DNA from: Oceanicaulis sp. MMSF_3324
GTDB lineage: Bacteria > Pseudomonadota > Alphaproteobacteria > Caulobacterales > Maricaulaceae
NCBI RefSeq assembly: GCF_030733545.1
Contig: NZ_JASHIU010000001.1
Span: forward strand, 607,024-671,023
Direction of reading: 5' to 3'
DNA length: 64,000 nucleotides
Below are positions 33,560-40,932 of the stretch, in pieces. Positions within the stretch are counted from its first letter, which is position 1. Every line of letters begins with the position of its first letter. Position numbers and translations under genes: made by a program. The notes beneath the pieces were generated by a model. That model was not told where the DNA came from, made no database searches, and saw only the letters and a program-made list of their open reading frames with translations.

Positions 33560-34165
33560 TTAAATCGACAGGCCGTGTTGGCGCAAGGCGGACGCAGCGC
33601 CCTCAGCGCCCCGAAAGACATGCCCCTTGAAACCGGCTTCAATCCCGGCGCGGACATTGTTTTCGCGATCGTCGATGAACAGCACGTCTTCCGGCGCGTG
33701 ATCAATGCGCTCAATGGTCAGCTGGTAAAGCCGGGGATCGGGTTTGACCATCTTCTCCGCGCCCGAAACCACCACGGCGTCAAACGCGGCGATCTTGGGA
33801 TAGGTCTCTTCGATATGAGACCATTTCTCGGCTGGAAGATTGGTCAGGGCGTATTGCGCCACGCCCATATCGGTCAGGCGATCGACGAGCGCTTCCATCC
33901 CGGTGATCCAGCCATCGAACATGTCATGCCAGCGCGCGTCCCACGCTTCGATCAGTTCGGCCTTGTCCGGATGGGCGTCGATCAGCGGCTTGCGGTTCTC
34001 CGCCATGGGCACGCCGCGGTCATGCTCGGTGTGCCAAGCCATCGTACAAACACCGCCGAGGAATTGCTCCACGGCGGCGTCGTCAGATAACAGAGATCTG
34101 TAGACCCGGCGCGGGTCCCAGTCGACCAGGGTATGACCCAGGTCCCAGAGAACCGCGCGCGACAC
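33560..34165 (-). CDS. HAD-superfamily hydrolase
   Basis: The 201-aa HAD type IA protein has motif I LWDLGHTLVD: the nucleophile Asp is present but the general-acid Asp is replaced by Gly, as in YihX-type phosphatases (DLGNV). Motif II is YALTNLPAEKW, motif III includes KMVKPDPRLYQ and motif IV FIDDRENNV. It is a probable sugar-phosphate phosphatase or dehalogenase-like enzyme. It lies 6 bp upstream of rpmJ on the same strand. Confidence 0.85.
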   Translation of the reverse strand: MSRAVLWDLGHTLVDWDPRRVYRSLLSDDAAVEQFLGGVCTMAWHTEHDRGVPMAENRKPLIDAHPDKAELIEAWDARWHDMFDGWITGMEALVDRLTDMGVAQYALTNLPAEKWSHIEETYPKIAAFDAVVVSGAEKMVKPDPRLYQLTIERIDHAPEDVLFIDDRENNVRAGIEAGFKGHVFRGAEGAASALRQHGLSI

Positions 34166-34171
34166 GGCTGA

Positions 34172-34297
34172 CTAGCCGGCGCGGGCTTTGAAGCGCGGGT
34201 CGGTTTTGTTGATCACGTAGACCTTGCCGCGACGGCGCACGACTTGGCAGTCGCGGTGGCGGTTTTTCAAGGACTTCAGGGAGCTGCGCACTTTCAT
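34172..34297 (-). CDS. rpmJ: 50S ribosomal protein bL36
   Basis: The 41-aa protein begins [20 protein letters not shown] and ends [13 protein letters not shown]. It is the longer C-minus form of bL36 found in alphaproteobacteria, with one Cys rather than the four zinc ligands of the C-plus form. ATG 34297 is chosen because the upstream 25 codons are unlike the family. It ends 6 bp before the HAD gene and is read in the same direction. Confidence 0.95.
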   Translation of the reverse strand: MKVRSSLKSLKNRHRDCQVVRRRGKVYVINKTDPRFKARAG

Positions 34298-34472
34298 GGT
34301 CGTCGCCCTAGCTAAATGCGGGTGGAGGACATAACGGCCCCCGGAAAATTCAAGAGGGCGCGATGTACTCAACCCTCAGCGCAGAGTCAACGCTTCTGGC
34401 GCCTCGCAAGTGCGTGCAAGCAGCGTTATCATCCGCTCAGGCGAGGGGCGAAACCGCGAATTCAGGATCATC

Positions 34473-35681
34473 ATGATGATACGTACACTGTTCAAGGCCG
34501 CGGTTCTGGGCGCGGTGCTGCTGGCTTCAGGCGCAGCGGCCGCCCAGACCATGAGTTTTGAGGACTGGGCCAACAGCTTCCGGGAGCGACTGAGCGCGCA
34601 CGGCGCGCAGCCCCAGACGATCGCGCTGATGATGGACGGTCTGGAGCCCGATCAGCGGATCATCGAGCGGGACCGGTCCCAACCTGAATTCGTGCGCCCG
34701 GTCTGGCAGTATCTCGACAGCGCGGCCTCCGATACCCGCACAAGCAACGGCCTCAGTGCAGCGGCGACCCATCGCGAGGCGCTTGATTCGGTGGAGGCCG
34801 AGTTCGGCGTGGACGCCAATATCCTGACCGCCATCTGGGGGCTCGAAAGCGCCTATGGCGTCATCCAGGGCGATAATGACGTCATCCGGTCGCTGGCGAC
34901 CCTGGCCTGGGAAGGCCGCCGTCGCGAGTTCGCCGAACGCCAGCTTCTGGCGGTCGCAGACATGATCGAACGCGGCTATGCCGACCGCGACCAGCTCAAG
35001 GGTAGCTGGGCGGGCGCCATGGGGCAGACCCAATTCATCCCCACCACCTATCTCGAGCGCGCTGTGGACATGCATGGCGATGGCCATCGCGATATCTGGA
35101 CGACCGAGGCCGACGCCCTGGGCTCGGCGGCGAACCTGCTGGCGCGCGCGGGCTGGCAGACCGACGCGCCTGTGGTGACCGAAGTCAGCCTGCCCGACGG
35201 GTTTGATTACGCAGGCTGGGAAGAGCGCGACCGCCGCGCCGTTTCGGCCTGGGCGATGGACGGGGTGCGTCCGGTCCACGGAGAGTGGAGCCCGGATGAC
35301 CTGTATCGTCCGGCCCGGATCGTGCTGCCGGCCGGCGCTGACGGTCCGGCCTTCATGGCCTTCACCAATTTCGACGTCATCATGCGCTACAACAATTCCA
35401 CCGCCTATGCGCTGGGGGTCAGCTATCTGGCCAAGCGCCTTGCAGGGCAGGAGGTCATGCCGGACGGCTGGCCGGAGGATAATCCGCCGATCAACCGCAC
35501 CCAGTCGCGCGAGCTGCAGCAGACCCTGACCGATCTCGGGCATGACACGCGCGGGGTGGACGGGATTTTCGGGGCCAATAGTCGTGCGGCCCTGAAATCC
35601 TTCCAGGCCGCCAATGGCATGACGCCGGACGGTTATGCCGGGCTCCGGACCTATGAAGCGGTGATGGCGCGGGCCCAGTAG
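34473..35681 (+). CDS. Lytic murein transglycosylase, MltB type, with peptidoglycan-binding domain
   Basis: The 402-aa protein has a signal peptide (FKAAVLGAVLLASGAAAAQT) and an SLT_2 catalytic domain (about 30-310) with ILTAIWGLESAYG containing the catalytic Glu, and GAMGQTQFIPTTY. A C-terminal PG_binding_1 domain (about 340-400) carries GVDGIFGANSRAALKSFQ. It cleaves peptidoglycan to 1,6-anhydromuropeptides in the periplasm. The start ATG 34473 follows AGGA. It is monocistronic and convergent with the MFS gene, 4 bp apart. Confidence 0.93.
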   Translation: MMIRTLFKAAVLGAVLLASGAAAAQTMSFEDWANSFRERLSAHGAQPQTIALMMDGLEPDQRIIERDRSQPEFVRPVWQYLDSAASDTRTSNGLSAAATHREALDSVEAEFGVDANILTAIWGLESAYGVIQGDNDVIRSLATLAWEGRRREFAERQLLAVADMIERGYADRDQLKGSWAGAMGQTQFIPTTYLERAVDMHGDGHRDIWTTEADALGSAANLLARAGWQTDAPVVTEVSLPDGFDYAGWEERDRRAVSAWAMDGVRPVHGEWSPDDLYRPARIVLPAGADGPAFMAFTNFDVIMRYNNSTAYALGVSYLAKRLAGQEVMPDGWPEDNPPINRTQSRELQQTLTDLGHDTRGVDGIFGANSRAALKSFQAANGMTPDGYAGLRTYEAVMARAQ

Positions 35682-35685
35682 CGGC

Positions 35686-36972
35686 TCAGGCGGGCGGCGT
35701 GTCCTCGACCGTCGGGGTCAGCGCCGCCGTCGTCGCGCGCACGCGCGGATGCATCAGCGCCAGCGCGCAGCCGACCACGGCCAGCCCGGCATTGAGCTCG
35801 AACGGGGCGGCCGGCGCGACGCTTTGATACAGCCACAGCCCGGTGATGGGCGCGATCATGAACCCCACGCCCGCCGTGGCGGTGGTCAGCCCCGCCGCCC
35901 GGCCCTGTTCCTCCGGATCCACCGCCAAGGATGCGCCCGCCGTAAAGCCCGAACGCGCCAGGCCGAAGCCAAAGCTGTTGAACACATAGCCCAGCACGAT
36001 GACCACGTAATTGGGCGCGAAGATCATCGTCACATTACCCAGAACCACCATCACCGCGCCGATCACCATCAAGACGCGCGGCGTGGTGTTGAGCACCGGG
36101 ATCACCACCAGCTGGGCGAAGATCAGACCCGCCGCGCCCGCCGTCAGCGCGATGGAGCCCAGTTGCAATCCGCCCGCCGCATCCATGCCCAACCGGTCCA
36201 TGATGTAAAAGCTCAGCGATTGCAGGCTCGCCGCCTGGGCCATCCACATGGCGCAGCCATAAATCATGAAGGCAGTGAGACGCGGATCTCCGGCGAAGCG
36301 GAACTGGACCAGCGGATTGATCGGGCGACCCTTTTTCTGCGGCGGGGTCTGTTCGGGCAGGAACAGGCGCACGCACACGGCGGCGATCCCCACCATGATC
36401 GCCACCAGCACCATGAAGGTGGAAATGCCGATCCGGTGGGAGAAAAAGCCCGCCAGCGCCGGCCCGATCACAGTCCCCAGGCCGAAAGCCGCCGTCAGCG
36501 CCGACAGGGCGCGGGTGCGCTGGGACGGCTCGGTGCGGTCGGCCACATAGGCCTGCGCCGCCGGATTGGTGGCCGAGCCCAGTCCTCCGAAGATCGAGCG
36601 CGCCATCGCCATGGCGATGATCGCCGCCATGGGGGGCAACAGCCCCACCTGGCCTGCCCAGGCGCCCGCCGCAAAGACGAGGCAGGAGCCTGCAAAGGCG
36701 GACAATCCGAAGACGATCAATGGGCGGCGTCCATGCCGGTCTGACAGGGCGCCCCAGACCGGGCTCATGACCAAGAACAGAAGTGCCGAAACCGTGTAGA
36801 TCGCCCCGACGAAGACCTCGTCCACCTGAAGGTCCCGCGCCAGCGGCGGCAGGATCGCGAACAGCATGGAATTGCCGATGGACGTTGCGATCAGGCACAG
36901 GAACAGAAGCCGAAAGGCGCGCCGGCGCACTTCGGGACTGGATGGATTGGCGGGATCATAGGGCGGGTTCAT
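35686..36972 (-). CDS. MFS drug-exporter-like transporter
   Basis: The 428-aa protein has twelve predicted helices, and motif A GALSDRHGRRPL near residues 75-86 between helices 2 and 3. It resembles multidrug MFS exporters of the TetA/Bcr type. The start at 36972 marks the first base of an 88-bp repeat. A -10 TATGTC and -35 TGGACG (37005-37010, spacer 17) sit so close to the ATG that its mRNA should be leaderless. No ribosome site is visible. A longer start at 37074 is possible but falls in the repeat. Substrate unknown. Confidence 0.85.
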   Translation of the reverse strand: MNPPYDPANPSSPEVRRRAFRLLFLCLIATSIGNSMLFAILPPLARDLQVDEVFVGAIYTVSALLFLVMSPVWGALSDRHGRRPLIVFGLSAFAGSCLVFAAGAWAGQVGLLPPMAAIIAMAMARSIFGGLGSATNPAAQAYVADRTEPSQRTRALSALTAAFGLGTVIGPALAGFFSHRIGISTFMVLVAIMVGIAAVCVRLFLPEQTPPQKKGRPINPLVQFRFAGDPRLTAFMIYGCAMWMAQAASLQSLSFYIMDRLGMDAAGGLQLGSIALTAGAAGLIFAQLVVIPVLNTTPRVLMVIGAVMVVLGNVTMIFAPNYVVIVLGYVFNSFGFGLARSGFTAGASLAVDPEEQGRAAGLTTATAGVGFMIAPITGLWLYQSVAPAAPFELNAGLAVVGCALALMHPRVRATTAALTPTVEDTPPA

Positions 36973-37057
36973 AGGGTTACAGACATAGGCCCGCCCGTGA
37001 GCGGCGTCCATGCCCATGCGAGCAGGGCCGCTATGCGTGGGGCTCGTGCAGCTGGCC
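36970..37057 (-). repeat. 88-bp repeat, copy 1: promoter and ATG of the MFS gene
   Basis: It begins exactly with the MFS start codon (CAT on the plus strand) and reaches 85 bp upstream. About 92% identical to copy 2 (38144-38231), in the same orientation and 1174 bp away. On the minus strand it carries TGGACG-N17-TATGTC followed by TGTAACCCT and ATG. The rest of this gene-free stretch (37058-37327) is AT-richer, with no recognised features apart from short open frames. Confidence 0.85.
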
Positions 37058-37327
37058 CGCACATTAAGGGGCAAGACGAAGGGGTAACTAACTCAGCAGC
37101 GTCACGGGCTGCCTATCTGCGACGCAAAGCCAATTGGAAGTTTCTCGACTTCCGGTTCGGCTTCCGGTTTCAAGAACAGAGATGGCCGAGCTTGGTCTGC
37201 GGGGGCATATGGCACATCGTAAGCCGTGGAAAAGATTTATAGGAAGATATGTATATCGGTGGGAAATTTAAGTAACCCATGCTCCAACAACACCTGAAAA
37301 TACATGCGTGACACTGGCGGATATTCA

Positions 37328-37993
37328 ATGATGGCATCCATGAAATCTTGCGCAGCGACTGTCGCAATGAGCTTGCATATCGTTGGGTGTGTCGAAGTGC
37401 CTGCAACATACCCAGCGCAAGGCCTGATCGTTGTAAGCGATGAGGGTGCTAGTCCGTGTGCTGCAATTCTTGATTTGCGACCCTTGAGAAATGAAGAGCG
37501 CGTGATTGCATTTGAAACGGCAAGTGAAGCGGTCGGAGCGCGGATTTACCGAAGTGACTTTCCTGCTCTCTTCGAAGTGGGTGTGTTCCGCGCGCATCCC
37601 TGTTCACAGGTAGAGCTGGAAGTCGATATCGATGTGTTTGCGCGTAACTTACTTGATATCGAGGACCCCATAATTACTGCTTCCCCCGATGGTCATGTTA
37701 TATTTGTGGATAACTACGAGAATCTAACTTCTGAACAAAAATTATTGGCGCTTGTTGAGCAGGGAAACACGGGTGGCTACTGCGAAGTTCGAAAGGAATA
37801 CGACCTTTCTGCCAATTACCTGTATCTAGGGCTTGGAGCTACCGCAGTTATGCATGATCAGGCATTCCCATTGATAGACTTTTATCAGTCAAACAACATA
37901 ATTGATTATACATTCTACATTCCCTGCGGATCGCAGGTCGATTCATATGTGTCTTATGCAGAGTCTAAGACGTTCGGATCCGATTCAAAATAA
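37328..37993 (+). CDS. Orphan putative lipoprotein of the island
   Basis: The 221-aa protein has an N-terminal signal with a lipobox (MSLHIVGC, Cys near residue 20), so it should be lipidated. The mature part has no recognised domain; it contains SPCAAILDLRPLRNEERVIA, FARNLLDIEDP and YCEVRKEYDLSANYLYLGLG. Five or more Cys residues suggest disulfides in the periplasm. Codon use (ATA, TTA, AGA, AAT) is unlike neighbours, as expected for foreign DNA. Start ATG 37328 or 37340. It is the first gene of a string of small unknown membrane genes. Confidence 0.6.
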   Translation: MMASMKSCAATVAMSLHIVGCVEVPATYPAQGLIVVSDEGASPCAAILDLRPLRNEERVIAFETASEAVGARIYRSDFPALFEVGVFRAHPCSQVELEVDIDVFARNLLDIEDPIITASPDGHVIFVDNYENLTSEQKLLALVEQGNTGGYCEVRKEYDLSANYLYLGLGATAVMHDQAFPLIDFYQSNNIIDYTFYIPCGSQVDSYVSYAESKTFGSDSK

Positions 37994-38146
37994 GGTGAGT
38001 GCTTTATAGCTGTAGAGATGCGGCTGCCTTGGGGCGAAGAGGGCATTGAGGTTTAGCGTAGGTGCGGAGTCTGTGCTTTGGGCTTCTTGCGCAGTACTTC
38101 TAATCTGTACGGATGCGCTAAAGCGGCTCGGTGTGGTCGGCCACAT
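37985..38146 (-). CDS. Possible 53-aa open frame beginning at the ATG of repeat copy 2
   Basis: From the ATG of the repeat copy (38146-38144), the minus strand stays open for 53 codons: it starts MWPTTPSRFSASVQIRSTAQ and ends SYKALTLF with TGA at 37985. It overlaps the end of the lipoprotein gene by 9 bp. The duplicated promoter would make a leaderless mRNA for it. A 53-codon frame in GC-rich DNA can arise by chance, so this is weak. Confidence 0.25.
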   Translation of the reverse strand: MWPTTPSRFSASVQIRSTAQEAQSTDSAPTLNLNALFAPRQPHLYSYKALTLF

Positions 38147-38231
38147 AGGGTTACAGATATAGGCCCGCCCGTGAGCGGCGTCCTTGCCTATGCGAGTAGG
38201 GCGGCTATGCGTGGGACTCGTGCGGCTGGCC
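38144..38231 (-). repeat. 88-bp repeat, copy 2, inside the island
   Basis: Same orientation as copy 1, with seven mismatches plus a differing end base, most of them C/T. Its promoter-like elements are AGGACG (38179-38184) and TATATC (38156-38161) with 17-bp spacing. The downstream ATG (38144-38146) is followed by unrelated sequence. The surrounding gap 37994-38345 holds no recognised gene besides the weak 53-aa frame. Confidence 0.85.
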
Positions 38232-38345
38232 TGAGATTATTCATTTCAGTCCGAAACTGCGTCGCTAAATGGGCTGGTGTTCCCTATGGTGTGTTCAACG
38301 CTGCTAGTTCCGGCCCAGAAGGTGCAGAATGCAGGTAGATGAGAC

Positions 38346-38555
38346 ATGAAAAAATATTCGATCGCACACAAAGTTTTTGGTGTTTCTGTTGCTGCAATAA
38401 TGGTGGCTAGCGCTATAAACGCATACTTCAATTACTTCTCGTTCGGCGGCTATGCGAAGCATGTGGCCGTCTTTGTGTTTATTGCAGGTTTTTCTTTGTC
38501 GATGTGGATTGTGGGTATCCCATTGCGCGATTGGTTCAATGTTGAAAGACATTAA
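38346..38555 (+). CDS. Orphan small membrane protein 1
   Basis: The 69-aa protein MKKYSIAHKVFGVSVAAIMV... has two predicted helices (about 9-31 and 39-59) and a charged end LRDWFNVERH. The reading frame starts at ATG 38346 with AGG and GATGAG nearby. Codon usage includes AAA, TTT, ATA and TCG in proportions unlike core genes. I do not recognise it. A short hydrophobic protein could be a toxin, an immunity protein or a small transporter regulator. Confidence 0.5.
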   Translation: MKKYSIAHKVFGVSVAAIMVASAINAYFNYFSFGGYAKHVAVFVFIAGFSLSMWIVGIPLRDWFNVERH

Positions 38556-38673
38556 GCGGTGGTGCGTCGCGAACGGCCATGCTGGCCAGAGGATGACAGG
38601 GGCTATCTCGTTCATGTTGTTGCGATGGGCCCTGTAAAGGTTGGTTGGCCCTCATTTGGTGTGGAGCGTTGAT

Positions 38674-38868
38674 GTGAATAAATACCTTAAAGAGTTTACC
38701 TTATTGAGTGCTCTTTTCGCGGTTGGTTGGGTTTCGTTTGCGATACTTTACATACTGGGCACCAACCATGTGCTGCTTGGGGTCAGCTCTTTATTTTCTC
38801 ACTTCGTTGCTATGATTTTATTTACGATAATTATTGGGCTGATGCGCCCTGTTGATATTAAAGATTGA
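38674..38868 (+). CDS. Orphan small membrane protein 2
   Basis: The 64-aa protein starts MNKYLKEFTLLSALFAVGWV at GTG 38674, with GGAG seven nt before it. Two helices lie at about 8-28 and 35-57, and the end is RPVDIKD. A longer frame from TTG 38641 lacks support. AT-rich codons (TTA, ATA, ATT) are frequent. Like the preceding 69-aa protein it begins M-x-K-Y, but the rest is not alignable by eye. Confidence 0.5.
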   Translation: MNKYLKEFTLLSALFAVGWVSFAILYILGTNHVLLGVSSLFSHFVAMILFTIIIGLMRPVDIKD

Positions 38869-39130
38869 TGTTTTTCGTGTTGTCTCGTTGTGACTAACTA
38901 GATGCACACGGAGGCGCACCCCGCTCTCAGCGATAGCGTAGGCCATCGATGCCGCTGCCGCTGCACCATACGAATATCGGCCGAGATTTTATTGCTCACC
39001 CAATGCCGCGAGAACTTGGGTCGCTTTCGCCTTTGTACTGCTTCGATGGGCCATAAATTGATCCCGATATTGCGATATGGAGTTGCATGGCTGCGCATCG
39101 TATCGTGAGCCTCGAGAGACGCGGCGGAAA

Positions 39131-39433
39131 ATGGCATTATGGTTGGCCCTTGCAGATTATCGCCAACAGCAAGTTCCTCATAAAATGAAGTGGTGGGATT
39201 TAATTGTGATTAGGTCAGTTGATTTCATACCTATATTTTGGGCTGTTGTTACAATAATTCTAAACATTTTGGGGGTTAGTCTTGTAATATGGGTGCCTTA
39301 CCTAATAGCAGTTTTGATGCCATTTTTATATTTCAGAGATACTGGTTCTAAAAATTTTAGAGCTGTGATGATGTTAGTGATTTGTGTAATGTACTCTTTT
39401 GCGTGTAGTATGTTTATGCCAATTAATTTTTAA
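39131..39433 (+). CDS. Orphan small membrane protein 3
   Basis: The 100-aa protein has three predicted helices (about 29-50, 52-68, 76-97), preceded by a soluble MALWLALADYRQQQVPHKMK. Starts at 39131 or at 39185 (MKWWDLIVIRSVDF) are both plausible; neither has a strong ribosome site. The coding stretch is the most AT-rich of the window (for example bases 39240-39430). The gap before it (38869-39130) holds two opposing short frames I do not believe. No family recognised. Confidence 0.45.
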   Translation: MALWLALADYRQQQVPHKMKWWDLIVIRSVDFIPIFWAVVTIILNILGVSLVIWVPYLIAVLMPFLYFRDTGSKNFRAVMMLVICVMYSFACSMFMPINF

Positions 39434-39637
39434 GATCGTGGTTCATATATTTATAGCTTGCTAGTTGATCGCAGCCTTTTTCTGTAGTGATCTTGCATGC
39501 TTGATAATCTCCATATTTGCGGGTCGTCTGAGTCTATCCTGCGCGGCAATGCCGTGCAGACCGATTTAATTAGGACGCCGCCTCACGCCTTGATGAACTC
39601 GAGACCGAAATGGTGAGAGCAGAGGAGTGCCAGCATC

Positions 39638-39847
39638 ATGAAAATAAATGGATCGCGATTGGTTGGCGCCACTCGGTTTGGCATCTTTTCGGCGGTTGGA
39701 TTCTTTTTCGTCGGTTTCATTTATTCTTATCTTCGGGAAAGTTATGCTTCATTTTCGTCCATGCTGCTGATGGCCGCAGTGTTCGGGCTTGTGCTTGGTG
39801 CTGGGGCTTATGTTCGAGCATCAAACACGGACGGGCGAAATGAGTAG
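39638..39847 (+). CDS. Orphan small membrane protein 4
   Basis: The 69-aa protein MKINGSRLVGATRFGIFSAV... has two predicted helices (about 13-32 and 39-60), with a polar end RASNTDGRNE. GAGGAG lies 11 nt before the ATG. It is the last gene of the island; 150 bp later core-like GC content returns. Not recognised. Confidence 0.5.
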   Translation: MKINGSRLVGATRFGIFSAVGFFFVGFIYSYLRESYASFSSMLLMAAVFGLVLGAGAYVRASNTDGRNE

Positions 39848-40006
39848 CGCCCGAGCCAAATCCAGAGTCTTTCCCACCTCCTAACGCGTCGAAAACCGGG
39901 CCTTAAGCATCAGCGCGTATAACCGTCCCGAAATCGGACGCTGAAGGGCAGACAGAGCGGCAGGAGCCGCCGGGCCTTCGGACGTCGCCTAGAACGGGTG
40001 GTGGGA

Positions 40007-40873
40007 ATGTTTCAGATTATCGGGATTGTGGTCCTGTTTGCGATGGTGTTCGGCGGCTTCACGCTCGCCGGCGGCAAGTTCGACATTATCATCGCGGCAT
40101 TGCCGTTCGAGCTGATGATGATCATGGGCGCGGCGATCGGCGCCTTCCTGATCAGTAACTCGCTGGGGACGATCACCAAGACGGCGGGCGACTTCGCCAA
40201 GCTGGTGGCCGGGCCCAAATGGGGCAAGCAGGACTACATGGACCTGCTCACGCTGCTGTTCCAGCTGACCAAGACCATGAAGACCAAGGGCGTGATCGCG
40301 CTGGAATCCCATATCGAGAACCCGCACGACAGCTCGATCTTCTCGGCCTATCCGAAAATCATGAAGGACCATTTCGCCATCGACTTCATCTGCGACACGC
40401 TGCGGATGATGACGATGAACCTGGAAGACCCCCACCAGGTTGAAGACGCGATGGAAAAGCAGATCGAAAAGCACCACCACGAGGCCGCCACCCCGGCCCA
40501 CGCCCTGCAAAGCATGGCGGACGCCCTGCCGGCGCTGGGGATCGTGGCCGCGGTGCTGGGGATCATCAAGACCATGGGCGCGATCGACTCTCCCCCGACC
40601 GTGCTCGGCGCCAAGATCGGTTCGGCCCTGGTGGGCACCTTCCTCGGGGTGTTCCTGGCCTATGGCCTGGTCGGTCCGTTCGCGGCGCGCCTGAACGAGA
40701 TCTATGAAGAAGAGGGCGCCTTCTACAAGATCATCCAGTCCGTCCTTGTGGCGCATCTGCACGGCAACGCCGCCCAGATCTCCGTCGAGATCGGCCGCGG
40801 CAATGTGCCAAGCAGCTTCCAGCCGAGCTTTGCAGAGCTTGAGGAAGCCAGCTCCAACGCGCCGACGATCTGA
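40007..40873 (+). CDS. motA: Flagellar motor stator protein MotA
   Basis: The 288-aa inner-membrane protein has four helices (about 3-22, 33-52, 165-186, 198-220). The proline-containing segment ALPALGIVAAVLGIIKTM and the long cytoplasmic loop DLLTLLFQLTKTMKTKG with conserved charged residues match the MotA family of Caulobacter type. With MotB it forms the proton channel that drives the flagellum. motB is not adjacent. ATG 40007 is chosen from the family N-terminus MFQIIGIVVLF; GTG 39998 and 40001 are nearby. Confidence 0.94.
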   Translation: MFQIIGIVVLFAMVFGGFTLAGGKFDIIIAALPFELMMIMGAAIGAFLISNSLGTITKTAGDFAKLVAGPKWGKQDYMDLLTLLFQLTKTMKTKGVIALESHIENPHDSSIFSAYPKIMKDHFAIDFICDTLRMMTMNLEDPHQVEDAMEKQIEKHHHEAATPAHALQSMADALPALGIVAAVLGIIKTMGAIDSPPTVLGAKIGSALVGTFLGVFLAYGLVGPFAARLNEIYEEEGAFYKIIQSVLVAHLHGNAAQISVEIGRGNVPSSFQPSFAELEEASSNAPTI

Positions 40874-40932
40874 CGCCCCGCCGTAATTAGGACTTGCGCC
40901 CGCCCGGCTCTTTGGCCAAGGCGGGCGCTGTC

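Noticed and set aside
36997..38338. Frames reading through the two 88-bp repeats (36997-37242, 38078-38338, plus strand)
   Set aside because: Both contain a shared segment only because the DNA is repeated. Half of the mismatches change amino acids, flanking parts differ, and the promoter on the other strand explains the repeat better.
38898..39137. Opposed short frames at 38902-39108 (plus) and 38898-39137 (minus) in the island
   Set aside because: They overlap each other almost entirely, have no ribosome sites, and have residue composition typical of chance frames. They look like decayed or non-coding spacer.
37058..39990. Island as an integron cassette array
   Set aside because: I looked for attC-like core sites (RYYYAAC/GTTRRRY pairs) after each small gene and found none, and the spacers are not alike. 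No integrase is in the window.
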